NCBI RefSeq assembly: GCF_042680725.1
Contig: NZ_JBHUEK010000034.1
Location: forward strand, 1-64,000
Source: Ferdinandcohnia salidurans
Lineage (GTDB): Bacteria > Bacillota > Bacilli > Bacillales > Bacillaceae_L
Direction of reading: 5' to 3'
DNA: 64,000 nt
Positions 41,916-51,032 of the stretch are shown here, one piece after another. Position numbers and translations under genes: made by a program. Numbering within the stretch: the first letter of the stretch is position 1; each line of letters opens with the position of its first letter. The notes under the pieces are model-generated. The model did not search any database. It saw only the letters and a list, made by a program, of their open reading frames with translations, and had not been told where the DNA came from.

Positions 41916-42533
41916 TTATTCAAACAGATCCTTAGTTGCTTCTATCCACGTTTTAGCCATTAGCATATTCCCGAGCGTGTTCATATGAACACCATCTATT
42001 GTAAGAGGAAAGTCCTTCTTATGCTTTAAAAATGAAATAAAGGACTGATGTGTCGGAACGATTCCTGCATTATACTTTTCTGCTAATCGGTGGATGATTT
42101 CAATATATGGTTTTAGCATAGAGTTTCCTTTTCCCAGAATATCTTCTGAAATAACAGTCGGTTCCATTAAGACAATTGAAGCATTGGTTTTATCCTTCGT
42201 ATCTATAAGAAGATTCTCTAACACTTCTTCAAAACGTTGTGGTAACACTTGTTCCATATCAGGAGAATCTACTTGTCTCCATACATCGTTGATACCAATG
42301 GAAATCGAAACAACATCAGGTTGAAACGAAATTACATCTTGTTCCCACCGCTCAGCGAGGTCTGTTACCCGATTTCCGCTAATCCCTTTGTTTATGATTT
42401 CAATATCCCTTTGTGGATACGTAACCTTCAAATAATCATGTAGCAATCGCACATATCCTGTTCCGATGTTATCACTCTCGTCAATCCCCCACCATGTATT
42501 GCTGTCACCAATAAAAACAATTCGTTGTTTCAC
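41916..42533 (-). CDS. SGNH/GDSL-type esterase
   Basis: A 205-residue SGNH hydrolase: block I FIGDSNT, block II Gly in SGNR, block III Asn in GIND, and the catalytic Asp-His in IDGVHMN. No signal peptide, so it is cytosolic; in this island a sugar O-acetyl or N-acyl deacetylase role is likely. GTG 42533 overlaps the stop of the previous gene (GTGA) and lies 6 nt after GGAGGGG, so the genes are coupled. The last gene before the operon terminator. Confidence 0.87.
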   Translation of the reverse strand: MKQRIVFIGDSNTWWGIDESDNIGTGYVRLLHDYLKVTYPQRDIEIINKGISGNRVTDLAERWEQDVISFQPDVVSISIGINDVWRQVDSPDMEQVLPQRFEEVLENLLIDTKDKTNASIVLMEPTVISEDILGKGNSMLKPYIEIIHRLAEKYNAGIVPTHQSFISFLKHKKDFPLTIDGVHMNTLGNMLMAKTWIEATKDLFE

Positions 42534-44095
42534 ACTTTTCCCCTCCATGTATGTAAGTAATCCTCTAGCTTTTCACACACATAATAAATATAAAAAGTTA
42601 TCAGGTTGTTTGGATCATTTACATCCTTGATAGAATCGACTTTTAAAGACTCGATTTCCCTTTTCCAATTTAAGAAGTCAGTGATAATCATGCTTAATTC
42701 TTCATGCTTTTCTATTTTTTCAGGATCGATTACACGGTATGGAAACAGAGGTACGTTCCATTTCGATACTTCCGAAAGGACAGATTCCATTTTCACAAGC
42801 GCTTGTCTAACCTTCATTTGATGTTCATCAGAGATCGAGTAGAAATCTTCTTCAATCTCCTGGAAGTCATCACCCCAAGTTAACCGTGCAAAATAATAAT
42901 TGTTCATTAATTGTAACGATTCCCATGGAAAAGGAAGAGCCAATTTTTTCTCATCTTCTTTAGCAATGTAAGGCACAATTAGATTAACCATTCGATTGAT
43001 TCCTAACTTAGCGTACACTTCGATGTCCTCATGAATTCTGCGAAACAAAGGAGGAAATAAGTCACCTAACATATAATGATCACTATAATATTCAAAAATA
43101 GTAATTTCCTTTTGATTGGCCTTGGTTATGTGACACCATTTTCGTAAAGCCTCAAATGCTCTTTCTTCCTTCATAAAAGATTGCTGATAATTTCTTCCCC
43201 AATAAGCAAATAGCGTATTTACTTTACTAGAACCACTTAACCCTTCTTGAAGTTCTAACATTTCCCACGATAAGCCTGCATTGTAGGCTATATGCTCTAC
43301 TTCTATGCTAGGAATTTCACTTTGTAAGAGTTCAGTAAATTCTATGTAGCGAGCTAAAAAGTCTTCGTTATCATTTATTCCAATATCGGCTGGCCATAAG
43401 GATACTCGTTTAATGGATGTTGTTTCTTCACTATAGATTTTTATCTTATCGATAAGCGTATGCTTCCAGCTATCATCCGAAAAATCAATCTGCTTTTTTT
43501 CAGAAACAGAGGGTTCCATTAACAAATAGTGCATGCTATGCCCGCCAATTGTAATCGATAACCCTCTTTTTTCAATCTCTTCTTCGATTACATGTTTTAC
43601 TTTATCCCATAACATAAAAGTAAAAAACAGTTCATTTATATAGTGTTTCGCAGCCCAATCGATAAGTTGTGTTAGGAAAGGAATATCATCGTAATTTTCA
43701 ATTACTAGCCCTCTTCTTACCATATTTCCGCTATGGATTTCAGTCGGTATAAAACGAATGTTTTTGGATTCTATTTTTTCTTTAGATAAAAAATGAACCC
43801 ATTTGTACCCAAACAGTTTTTTACAAAGATGATAAACGCCATAAAGGACGGATCTAGTATTGCTTCCAATAATATAAATTTCTCGATCTACTTGTATAAA
43901 ATGAAAAGCATCAACATCAGGATCATTTTTAAATAAAGACTGTTCAATTAAGCCTTTTTCTATAAAATCTTGATCCAACCCTAAAACGAAAGAATTAGTT
44001 ATAGGCTCTTGAACCTGTTGTGTATACTTAAGCAACTCTCCTTTAGCAAATATAATTGCTGGATCACTATTAAGAGTCTTACATCTAACTGACAT
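42530..44095 (-). CDS. DUF4838-like glycosidase-type protein
   Basis: A 521-residue cytosolic protein. The N-terminal 110 residues form the GH20b/GH67-N-like alpha/beta domain (YIIGSNTRSVLYGVYHLCKKLFGYKW). The rest is TIM-barrel-like and resembles the DUF4838 group of putative glycosidases, with candidate acidic residues in EHIAYNAGLSW and FEYYSDHY. Catalysis has not been shown for the group as far as I recall. ATG 44095 lies 7 nt after AGGAGG. Located 17 nt after the preceding gene. Confidence 0.7.
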   Translation of the reverse strand: MSVRCKTLNSDPAIIFAKGELLKYTQQVQEPITNSFVLGLDQDFIEKGLIEQSLFKNDPDVDAFHFIQVDREIYIIGSNTRSVLYGVYHLCKKLFGYKWVHFLSKEKIESKNIRFIPTEIHSGNMVRRGLVIENYDDIPFLTQLIDWAAKHYINELFFTFMLWDKVKHVIEEEIEKRGLSITIGGHSMHYLLMEPSVSEKKQIDFSDDSWKHTLIDKIKIYSEETTSIKRVSLWPADIGINDNEDFLARYIEFTELLQSEIPSIEVEHIAYNAGLSWEMLELQEGLSGSSKVNTLFAYWGRNYQQSFMKEERAFEALRKWCHITKANQKEITIFEYYSDHYMLGDLFPPLFRRIHEDIEVYAKLGINRMVNLIVPYIAKEDEKKLALPFPWESLQLMNNYYFARLTWGDDFQEIEEDFYSISDEHQMKVRQALVKMESVLSEVSKWNVPLFPYRVIDPEKIEKHEELSMIITDFLNWKREIESLKVDSIKDVNDPNNLITFYIYYVCEKLEDYLHTWRGKV

Positions 44096-44112
44096 CTTGA
44101 CACCTCCTAGCA

Positions 44113-45954
44113 TTAGTCTAATAAGGATAGGTTTAATTCTTTTAAGATAAGGCCTGATAAGATAATGGCGTTCGTCCATCCACTTTCTATAACATATGCC
44201 CCCCAACCCGTGTCACCATTATTGCCAAAATACTCTCGACTGTCTAAATGATAGGAACGCATCCAGCCGCCATCAAATTCCTTTCTTGGAGAAGTGATTT
44301 GAATATTTGATAAAAAGAGGGCGAGTTTCTCATGAAAATTATAAATTTTAGAGTCTTCTGTTGCTTTCCATGCCTCCCAAGCATTCATCAGTAAGAAATT
44401 ATTTGTGTACAATTGGTCTGCAATTCCTTCACCATTCATTCGGAACACACCCGTATCCTCTGTACCATAGCGTTCTGGATCCGGATTATCACTTTCTTCG
44501 ATTCCACCTTGTTGATGTTGGTTCACCATTAAATAATCAAGTACTTCGAATAAACCCTCCCGAATCACGTCCTTCTTTGTAACAGCAAATAGTTGAGCCA
44601 ATGATAATAGAAATCTACTATAACCAGCCGTCTTGCTATACATGAATTTCAAATCCTTTTTATTCTCAAGCATAGTTAACGTACCTTGATACGCTGTTTC
44701 TAAAAATTTTTCGTCATTCGACACATCATACGCTTGTATAAAGGCAGCATGGACTATTGATTCAAAATGAGGATTCATACTAGCTAACGTCGAATTTTGG
44801 AAATAGGCGGTTCCTTGCTCTATTAGCTCTTGTTCACGGATACATTCAGGGCGAAGTCCATTTTTATTTTGCGTGTTTAATAGAGCATATGCTGTTAATA
44901 GGCCTCTTTCTTTATATATGGTTTGACCTGTTTTACGGTACAAATATAAGAGAACCAGTGCTACCCAACTATTATCATCAGAAAAGATTTGGTCCGGTTT
45001 CCTCTTCGGACTTTGAAACCATTTCCAAAAACCATATGTAGCTGAATTCGGATCTGTATCCTGATAGCCGGCTTCAAATAAATAGTTGAATAACTGTTGT
45101 GATCTCTCGGTCCATTCTGGGTCCTTCGCATATTCCCCGTACAAGTAGAATAATAGGGCTGTATGGGCATGACAATCCGGTCGGAAATCCTTACTTATAT
45201 CGCTTCGAATTGAATGGACATTTTCATAAACTCCATGACTACCATCTTCCTTCGGTAAGATTCCAGAATGTAAAAACCAGTTCATCCCTTTTTCAATTGT
45301 TTGTTTTGTGTCTGATGTCTCTGATGTTTGAATGATTGGTCGGATTGATTGTAGTGGTAAGTGATACCCCATCTGAAGCCATTTTACAACCGCATTCCAT
45401 AACCAATTAGGTCGAAACGTCCAATTCTGTTCATTACCTAAAAAAGAAAATGTTGAAAAAATGGTTTTCCCCTTCCCATGTTTTTTCACAACAATTCCAG
45501 GGTATTGCCCTTCCTCTTTCGTTTGATGGGTCTCTTCGAAATGACCGATATCTAAAAGCCGTTCCGTGTCGAAGGTAAAGCCTGTTAAAAAGGCACCTTG
45601 CCATTCGAGTAACTGGCCTTTCTTGCAATATGGAGTATCTTGAGAAATTACTAGTTTTTCTAGGCGACGGTTCGTTACTGTGAAATCCTGCTTGAAGCCA
45701 AAAAGGCGAGATGACGGAAAATCCTCACAGTTGATCAGTTCCCCAAATAGGATTCCACCATGTTCAACATAATCCCAAAGTTTTTCAAGTGTGTCGTAAG
45801 AAAGTTTCATTGGATTTCCATTGTTATTACCATTAATAAAAATAACAGAGTATTGATGTAGGTTCTCATTTATAAGGTGATTGATATCCGAAAAATAATG
45901 AGTATAGCTCACAACGCTTTTCATTTGCATACTTTTGTCAACTAAAGCGATCAA
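44113..45954 (-). CDS. GATase-like plus alpha-barrel glycosidase-like protein
   Basis: A 613-residue protein of two parts. Residues 1 to about 190 look like a class I glutamine amidotransferase-type flavodoxin fold (VIFINGNNNG, HGGILFGELIN). Residues from about 215 are helical repeats like the (alpha/alpha)6 barrels of glycoside hydrolases and lyases (FRPDCHAHTALLFYLYGEY, NNFLLMNAWEAW, YGFWKWFQ). No signal peptide. I do not know a characterised relative. TTG 45954 with GGAG upstream is the only plausible start near the amidotransferase strand. Confidence 0.62.
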   Translation of the reverse strand: MIALVDKSMQMKSVVSYTHYFSDINHLINENLHQYSVIFINGNNNGNPMKLSYDTLEKLWDYVEHGGILFGELINCEDFPSSRLFGFKQDFTVTNRRLEKLVISQDTPYCKKGQLLEWQGAFLTGFTFDTERLLDIGHFEETHQTKEEGQYPGIVVKKHGKGKTIFSTFSFLGNEQNWTFRPNWLWNAVVKWLQMGYHLPLQSIRPIIQTSETSDTKQTIEKGMNWFLHSGILPKEDGSHGVYENVHSIRSDISKDFRPDCHAHTALLFYLYGEYAKDPEWTERSQQLFNYLFEAGYQDTDPNSATYGFWKWFQSPKRKPDQIFSDDNSWVALVLLYLYRKTGQTIYKERGLLTAYALLNTQNKNGLRPECIREQELIEQGTAYFQNSTLASMNPHFESIVHAAFIQAYDVSNDEKFLETAYQGTLTMLENKKDLKFMYSKTAGYSRFLLSLAQLFAVTKKDVIREGLFEVLDYLMVNQHQQGGIEESDNPDPERYGTEDTGVFRMNGEGIADQLYTNNFLLMNAWEAWKATEDSKIYNFHEKLALFLSNIQITSPRKEFDGGWMRSYHLDSREYFGNNGDTGWGAYVIESGWTNAIILSGLILKELNLSLLD

Positions 45955-45983
45955 AGTTTATCCACTCCACTCTTTGTCTTCAT

Positions 45984-47561
45984 TTAAATTTTGTGGATTT
46001 TGGGCCAATCAAGTTCTATTCCTGCTTTCGCTAAACGCGATTGAAAATCCGTTAGTTTATCATCTTGATTTCTTACAACATGTGGGATGATTTCATGATC
46101 AATACAATATGCCGCTAAATGACCTGCTACTTCACCGATATTCCACTCCACTGGATGTAATCGATAACAACCATTTGTTATATGAGTGGTTCCAATATTT
46201 TTGCAAGCCGGTAACAAATTTTGAACCCGTACAGGTAGTAAACTCCCGAGAGGAATTTGGAATGGATGAGACGAAATATCGATATACGTATCCAATCCTG
46301 TACTCGGATGTAGATCTAAACGATAACTACCAATCCCTACACTATCGGCAAAGAACGTGGCACTCTCTTTCCCATCGATTTCACCGCTAATATCTTGTTC
46401 CTTTACGGTATATTGTGCTTTAATCCGTCTTGATTCACGGATATATGGGTACATCGCTAAGCCATCTTCTGTTCCTAATATATCTTTCCTTAGCCGTATT
46501 CCGGGATATCCTTTTCCTCCATCTGGACAAGGTGCTTCCGTTTGCATCCAATAAAGCAGTGATAAACTTAATTGTTTGGCATTATATATATGCTGTTCTT
46601 TCTCTTCATCGGTTACATCAATAATAGGACCTAACCAATAATCGTTTTGTGGCCAATTGACGATGGTTACATCACTTTGAAACGTACCTGGTTCAAAATT
46701 ATCTTTGTCGAGTATCCTTCGGTAGTTCCATAATGAAAAGCGTTCTGGTTCGTAAAAAAATGAATACTCAATTGGTTCCAATGTGTGAGGTACAAGTCCC
46801 CACCAACTTAATTGTTTGGCTGGCCAAAAATCTGCCTGATAGTTCTTCCAAAATTCATATTGATCAGGTTTTTCAATTGTATGGTCTTCTCCTTCAATAT
46901 GGTCAATTGCAAAACAATACGTAAAAGCCTGCATATTGAAAGGTTGATGTTCCTTAGGTGCATGGGCTTCTCCTGTTGCGGTTTGCGATTCAGCTCCAAT
47001 TACATATTCAACATTGGCAAGTGGTAAAACATCTCCCATTTCAGTTGCATCCAAAAAATACTTCCCTATTAACTGGTAAGTATTTCCAGTTCTTGAATGC
47101 TGAACGGTTACCGATTGAACTTGATCATTTTCGGATTCAGCTTTACTAATTTTATACTCTGTTAATAACGTCAGCCTTCCACTGCTTATATAGGGCGATA
47201 ACATATCGTAAAGAACACGCAACGCTACTCGCGGTTCATGACTTATGTTACTAACAATGGCATTACCAGGGTTGAATTGATTATTCATCCGTTCTTTGGT
47301 CTTTACTGGATAATTGGAAAGATAGTATTCTCTGATTTTTTTTCGGAAAGTCTGATAGTTTTTCGTTGCTCCAAATTGTTCAATCCATGGATGCTCATCC
47401 GGTGGTACACCTTGACTTGTTATTTGACCACCAATCCATTTCGTCTCCTCGGTCAAGACTACGTTTTTCCCAGATTGTAAGGCTGAAAGTGCAGCGGCAC
47501 ATCCTCCGAGGCCACCCCCTATAATCACAATATCTGTTTGCAATTGTTCAGAGACTTTCAT
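45984..47561 (-). CDS. FAD-dependent oxidoreductase (FAD_oxidored type)
   Basis: A 525-residue flavoprotein of the PF12831-like group often found in glycan-degradation clusters. FAD motif IIGGGLGGCAAALSA (about 13-27), TEETKWIGGQITSQG, and late DATEMGDVLPLA. Substrate probably a sugar or polyol, by context. AAAGGGGGA precedes the ATG. A hairpin separates it from the upstream gene. Confidence 0.82.
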   Translation of the reverse strand: MKVSEQLQTDIVIIGGGLGGCAAALSALQSGKNVVLTEETKWIGGQITSQGVPPDEHPWIEQFGATKNYQTFRKKIREYYLSNYPVKTKERMNNQFNPGNAIVSNISHEPRVALRVLYDMLSPYISSGRLTLLTEYKISKAESENDQVQSVTVQHSRTGNTYQLIGKYFLDATEMGDVLPLANVEYVIGAESQTATGEAHAPKEHQPFNMQAFTYCFAIDHIEGEDHTIEKPDQYEFWKNYQADFWPAKQLSWWGLVPHTLEPIEYSFFYEPERFSLWNYRRILDKDNFEPGTFQSDVTIVNWPQNDYWLGPIIDVTDEEKEQHIYNAKQLSLSLLYWMQTEAPCPDGGKGYPGIRLRKDILGTEDGLAMYPYIRESRRIKAQYTVKEQDISGEIDGKESATFFADSVGIGSYRLDLHPSTGLDTYIDISSHPFQIPLGSLLPVRVQNLLPACKNIGTTHITNGCYRLHPVEWNIGEVAGHLAAYCIDHEIIPHVVRNQDDKLTDFQSRLAKAGIELDWPKIHKI

Positions 47562-47583
47562 CGTATTCCCCCTTTCAATTTCG

Positions 47584-47607
47584 AGAGCTCGATATGATTC
47601 GAGCTCT
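47584..47607 (-). other. Intercistronic hairpin
   Basis: AGAGCTCGA (47584-47592) pairs with TCGAGCTCT (47599-47607), loop 6 nt, no T-run. It probably stabilises or marks a processing point in the operon mRNA. Confidence 0.6.
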
Positions 47608-47623
47608 TAGATTCAGAATTACC

Positions 47624-48604
47624 TCAAATCCCCTTTAGTTTTACAGGTACTCTCTTTTCAGAAGATTGATAGGCTGCTAGAGCTACCTCTACTGCTTTTA
47701 ACCCTGAATGGCCTGATGCTAGGGGGGGTCTACCAACTTTTACACTTGCAACAAAATCCTCAATCAGACCGGCGTCCATATCATCGCCCCAGCCAATCCA
47801 TTTGACCCCTTCGTGATTTGAATAATAATCCATTTTTTGTGAGAACGCGTCAATCTTTAAGGTACCATTTGTTCCGATAAATTCCATTGTTACATCGCCC
47901 CACGTTGGATAAGAGCTGTTTCTTGACCAGCTGCAATCGAGTGTGGCAAACATACCATTTGTAAATTCCATTGTGAGAATACCACAATCATCAATCGGAT
48001 GATCAATATATACATTGCCGATTTCTGCGTAAACTTCTTTCACTTCTGCTCCTGTAAACCATCTCATGATATCGACTACATGAACTGTATGATCAAGAAC
48101 GGCTCCACCACCAGACTTCTCCTTATCAATAAACCAGCCTCCAGGATTGGTTCCCCTGTTTGTTCCCTTAATGGCTAAAATTTCTCCCAGTGCACCTTCT
48201 TCAATTACTTTTTTAGCATGTTGAATGGGAGTGTTAAATCGAACAGGAAAAGCTGTACCTAACAAAACTTGATGTTGTTCACAAACGCTTATCATTTCTT
48301 CAATATCTCTTAGATTGGTAGCTAACGGCTTTTCACATAAGACATGTTTTCCTGCTTTAGCTGCAGCAAGTACATGTTGGTGATGGAGATAGTTTTCAGA
48401 TGTTACAATGACAGCATCAACATCAGATTCAAGTAAATCATGATAAGTTTGATAATAAACTGTATCGTAAAGTTCAGAATTCTTTATTCCTCTTTCTTTA
48501 TCCTCATCGGATATACCAGCTAATGTGACACCTTCCATATTTTTGATGACGGATGCATAACTATGGGCATGCATATGAGCAAAGCTTATGATTCCAATCT
48601 TCAT
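47624..48604 (-). CDS. Gfo/Idh/MocA oxidoreductase (1)
   Basis: A 326-residue NAD(P)-dependent sugar dehydrogenase-like protein. N-terminal Rossmann fold (MKIGIISFAHMHAHSYASV) has no classic GxGxxG but the catalytic CEKP (HVLCEKPLATN) is present. The ATG lies 1 nt after the stop of the next Gfo/Idh gene, so they are coupled; possibly they act on successive or stereoisomeric steps. Confidence 0.88.
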   Translation of the reverse strand: MKIGIISFAHMHAHSYASVIKNMEGVTLAGISDEDKERGIKNSELYDTVYYQTYHDLLESDVDAVIVTSENYLHHQHVLAAAKAGKHVLCEKPLATNLRDIEEMISVCEQHQVLLGTAFPVRFNTPIQHAKKVIEEGALGEILAIKGTNRGTNPGGWFIDKEKSGGGAVLDHTVHVVDIMRWFTGAEVKEVYAEIGNVYIDHPIDDCGILTMEFTNGMFATLDCSWSRNSSYPTWGDVTMEFIGTNGTLKIDAFSQKMDYYSNHEGVKWIGWGDDMDAGLIEDFVASVKVGRPPLASGHSGLKAVEVALAAYQSSEKRVPVKLKGI

Positions 48605-48605
48605 A

Positions 48606-49610
48606 TCAGTTCTCCCCCTTCGGACCTAGTGATACAGGTACACCTGTTTTTAAAGATTCGAGGGCAGCAACTGATATTTCCATGGCTTTATACGCATCTT
48701 CTGCTGTAACAATTGGTGTGTCATTCGTTTTCAAACAAGATAAGAAATGCTCTAGTTCTATATGATACGGTGACTTTTTCATAGGACTTTGAGGTACCTC
48801 AACACCGTTTTGTTCCTCGTTCGATTGTCTGATCGAAAGTAAAACAGGCTCTTCTTTTAAACTATCATATTCGATGATTCCAGTTTTTCCGGCGAATTCA
48901 AATTGAGAAGAAAAAGTTTGATGAGCCCACGTACCTTCCACATGGGCAATAACACCCGATTTAAAGACTAAGGTCACAATCGCGTAATCGAGATGGTCCA
49001 GTCCTTTATCAGAAATGCTTTTCGCAAATACTCGATCCACTTCACCAAAAGTCCAACGCAGAAAATCAAAATCGTGAATGATTAAATCCAGTATCACACC
49101 GCCACTTTTGGATTGGTCTGCATACCAATCACTCCATCCCAATGGAAAATTACCGCCTCTTCTTGTACGAACAATCCCAATATCCCCAATGGATCCTTGT
49201 TTAACAAGCTCTTTTGCTTTTGAATATTGTGGGAAGAAACGAACCACATGCCCGACAAATAATTTCACATCTTTTTTCATACAGTACTCAATCATTTCCT
49301 GAGCGTCCTGAAGGGAATATGCTAATGGTTTTTCACAAATCACATCAATACCTAGATCCGCCGCTTTTATCACATATTCTTTATGCAGAAAAGTTGGAGC
49401 ACATATATCGATCACATCTATACGTTCGAAGTTACCTACCGCTTCTTCTAACGTTTGAAAAATCTTTGTATCATTTTCACCAATGATTTTCTCAGCCTGC
49501 TCTTTTCTGATATCTACAATTCCAACGACCTTGACATCTTTCATCGCATAATAGGCACTTGCATGTACCATACCCATTGTTCCGGCACCTATCAATAATA
49601 CGTTCTGCAT
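48606..49610 (-). CDS. Gfo/Idh/MocA oxidoreductase (2)
   Basis: A 334-residue sugar dehydrogenase: Rossmann motif LIGAGTMGMVHA and catalytic CEKPLAYS. The ATG at 49610 has AGAGGTTGAT upstream; a longer start at 49631 is less likely. Second of three such enzymes in the island. Confidence 0.9.
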   Translation of the reverse strand: MQNVLLIGAGTMGMVHASAYYAMKDVKVVGIVDIRKEQAEKIIGENDTKIFQTLEEAVGNFERIDVIDICAPTFLHKEYVIKAADLGIDVICEKPLAYSLQDAQEMIEYCMKKDVKLFVGHVVRFFPQYSKAKELVKQGSIGDIGIVRTRRGGNFPLGWSDWYADQSKSGGVILDLIIHDFDFLRWTFGEVDRVFAKSISDKGLDHLDYAIVTLVFKSGVIAHVEGTWAHQTFSSQFEFAGKTGIIEYDSLKEEPVLLSIRQSNEEQNGVEVPQSPMKKSPYHIELEHFLSCLKTNDTPIVTAEDAYKAMEISVAALESLKTGVPVSLGPKGEN

Positions 49611-49658
49611 ACAATCAACCTCTTTTCTCAATTTCCGAAAGTTGCTTAATAAGATTAT

Positions 49659-51002
49659 TTAAATTTCCATGCTTCCATTTGCGATGACTTCTTTGTACCA
49701 GTGGTAGCTTTCCTTCTTGATCCGATCTTGTGATTGAAAGTCTATATACACTAAACCAAATCGTTTTCCATACCCATCAGCCCATTCAAAATTATCTAAT
49801 AAAGACCATGCTAGATAACCGATGATCGGGATACCTGAATCAATCGCTCGACTAACAGCCGTTAGATGTTGTTTATAATAGTGAATCCGGTCTTGGTCAT
49901 TCACTTTTCCATCGACAAGATCATCCACACAACAAGCTCCATTTTCCGTAATAAAGAGCGGAATATTACCATAGCGCTCAGCAAGATAATGAAACACTTT
50001 ATTAAAACCGTCTGCATAGATGGGCCAGCCGATATGAGTGTGGTTATAATCGATTTCAATATTCTCGATATCTAGTAATCCTTCATTTTCCTTATATCGA
50101 GCCACATTACCGGAATAATAGTTTACTCCTATAAAATCAATAGGCTGTTGAATAACTTCCATGTCTCCGTCTTCAATATGAAGATGTGCACCTTTCTTTT
50201 TAAACCAATCCACTAAATAGTGTGGATATTCACCATTAAAGATAGGATCTAAAAACCAATCGATATTATGACCAATCTCTCTTCTACAAGCTTCAATATC
50301 TTCCATCCGATTACTAAAGGGGTCTCTCCAAGTGGTATTTGTTGCCGTACCAATTTGACCTTCAGTCCCTAATTCTCGAAAGATTTTAACAGCATTTCCA
50401 TGTGCTAGGAGCAAATGGTGGGAAACATCAATTGCAAGTTGTAGATCTTGATAACCCGGTGCATGAATGCCTCGATAATTCGATAAAAAGGCAGCACATA
50501 ACGGCTCATTTATCGTCTGCCAATATTTCACCTTCCCATTGAATTCCTTAAAAATAGTTTCAGCGTATTGGCTAAATGCATCAATGGTATTCCTGTCTGC
50601 CCATCCGCCAAGATCCTGTAGCGCTTGGGGCAGGTCCCAATGATAAAGAGTTAACATTGGCTCAATTCCTTTATCCACTAAAGAGTTTACTAGCTTATGG
50701 TAATAGTCCAATCCTTTTTGATTTAATGCTCCTTGACCATTCGGATAAATCCTTGGCCATGAAACAGAAAAGCGATACACGTTTGTACCTAAGTCATCCA
50801 ATAGTTCGATATCTTCTTCATAACGATGATAACTATTACATGCGACATCACCATTATCGTTATTCTTTACTTTTCCGGGTGTATGGGAAAAGGTATCCCA
50901 AATGGATAACCCTCGCCCATCTTCAAAAGCAGCGCCTTCAACCTGATAAGCAGCAGTCGCAGTTCCCCATTTCATCCCTTTTGGAAACTGAATAATCGGC
51001 AT
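49659..51002 (-). CDS. GH1 beta-glycosidase
   Basis: A 447-residue (beta/alpha)8 glycosidase. N-terminal GTATAAYQVEGA, acid/base Glu166 in QTINEPLC, nucleophile Glu in FITENGACC (about 355). Typical BglA length. No signal peptide, so it acts on imported sugar, not on phospho-sugars necessarily; the phospho-specific motif was not tested. GGAGGGA before the ATG. Confidence 0.95.
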   Translation of the reverse strand: MPIIQFPKGMKWGTATAAYQVEGAAFEDGRGLSIWDTFSHTPGKVKNNDNGDVACNSYHRYEEDIELLDDLGTNVYRFSVSWPRIYPNGQGALNQKGLDYYHKLVNSLVDKGIEPMLTLYHWDLPQALQDLGGWADRNTIDAFSQYAETIFKEFNGKVKYWQTINEPLCAAFLSNYRGIHAPGYQDLQLAIDVSHHLLLAHGNAVKIFRELGTEGQIGTATNTTWRDPFSNRMEDIEACRREIGHNIDWFLDPIFNGEYPHYLVDWFKKKGAHLHIEDGDMEVIQQPIDFIGVNYYSGNVARYKENEGLLDIENIEIDYNHTHIGWPIYADGFNKVFHYLAERYGNIPLFITENGACCVDDLVDGKVNDQDRIHYYKQHLTAVSRAIDSGIPIIGYLAWSLLDNFEWADGYGKRFGLVYIDFQSQDRIKKESYHWYKEVIANGSMEI

Positions 51003-51032
51003 ATGTCTTCCCTCCTAATGAACCGTACAATA

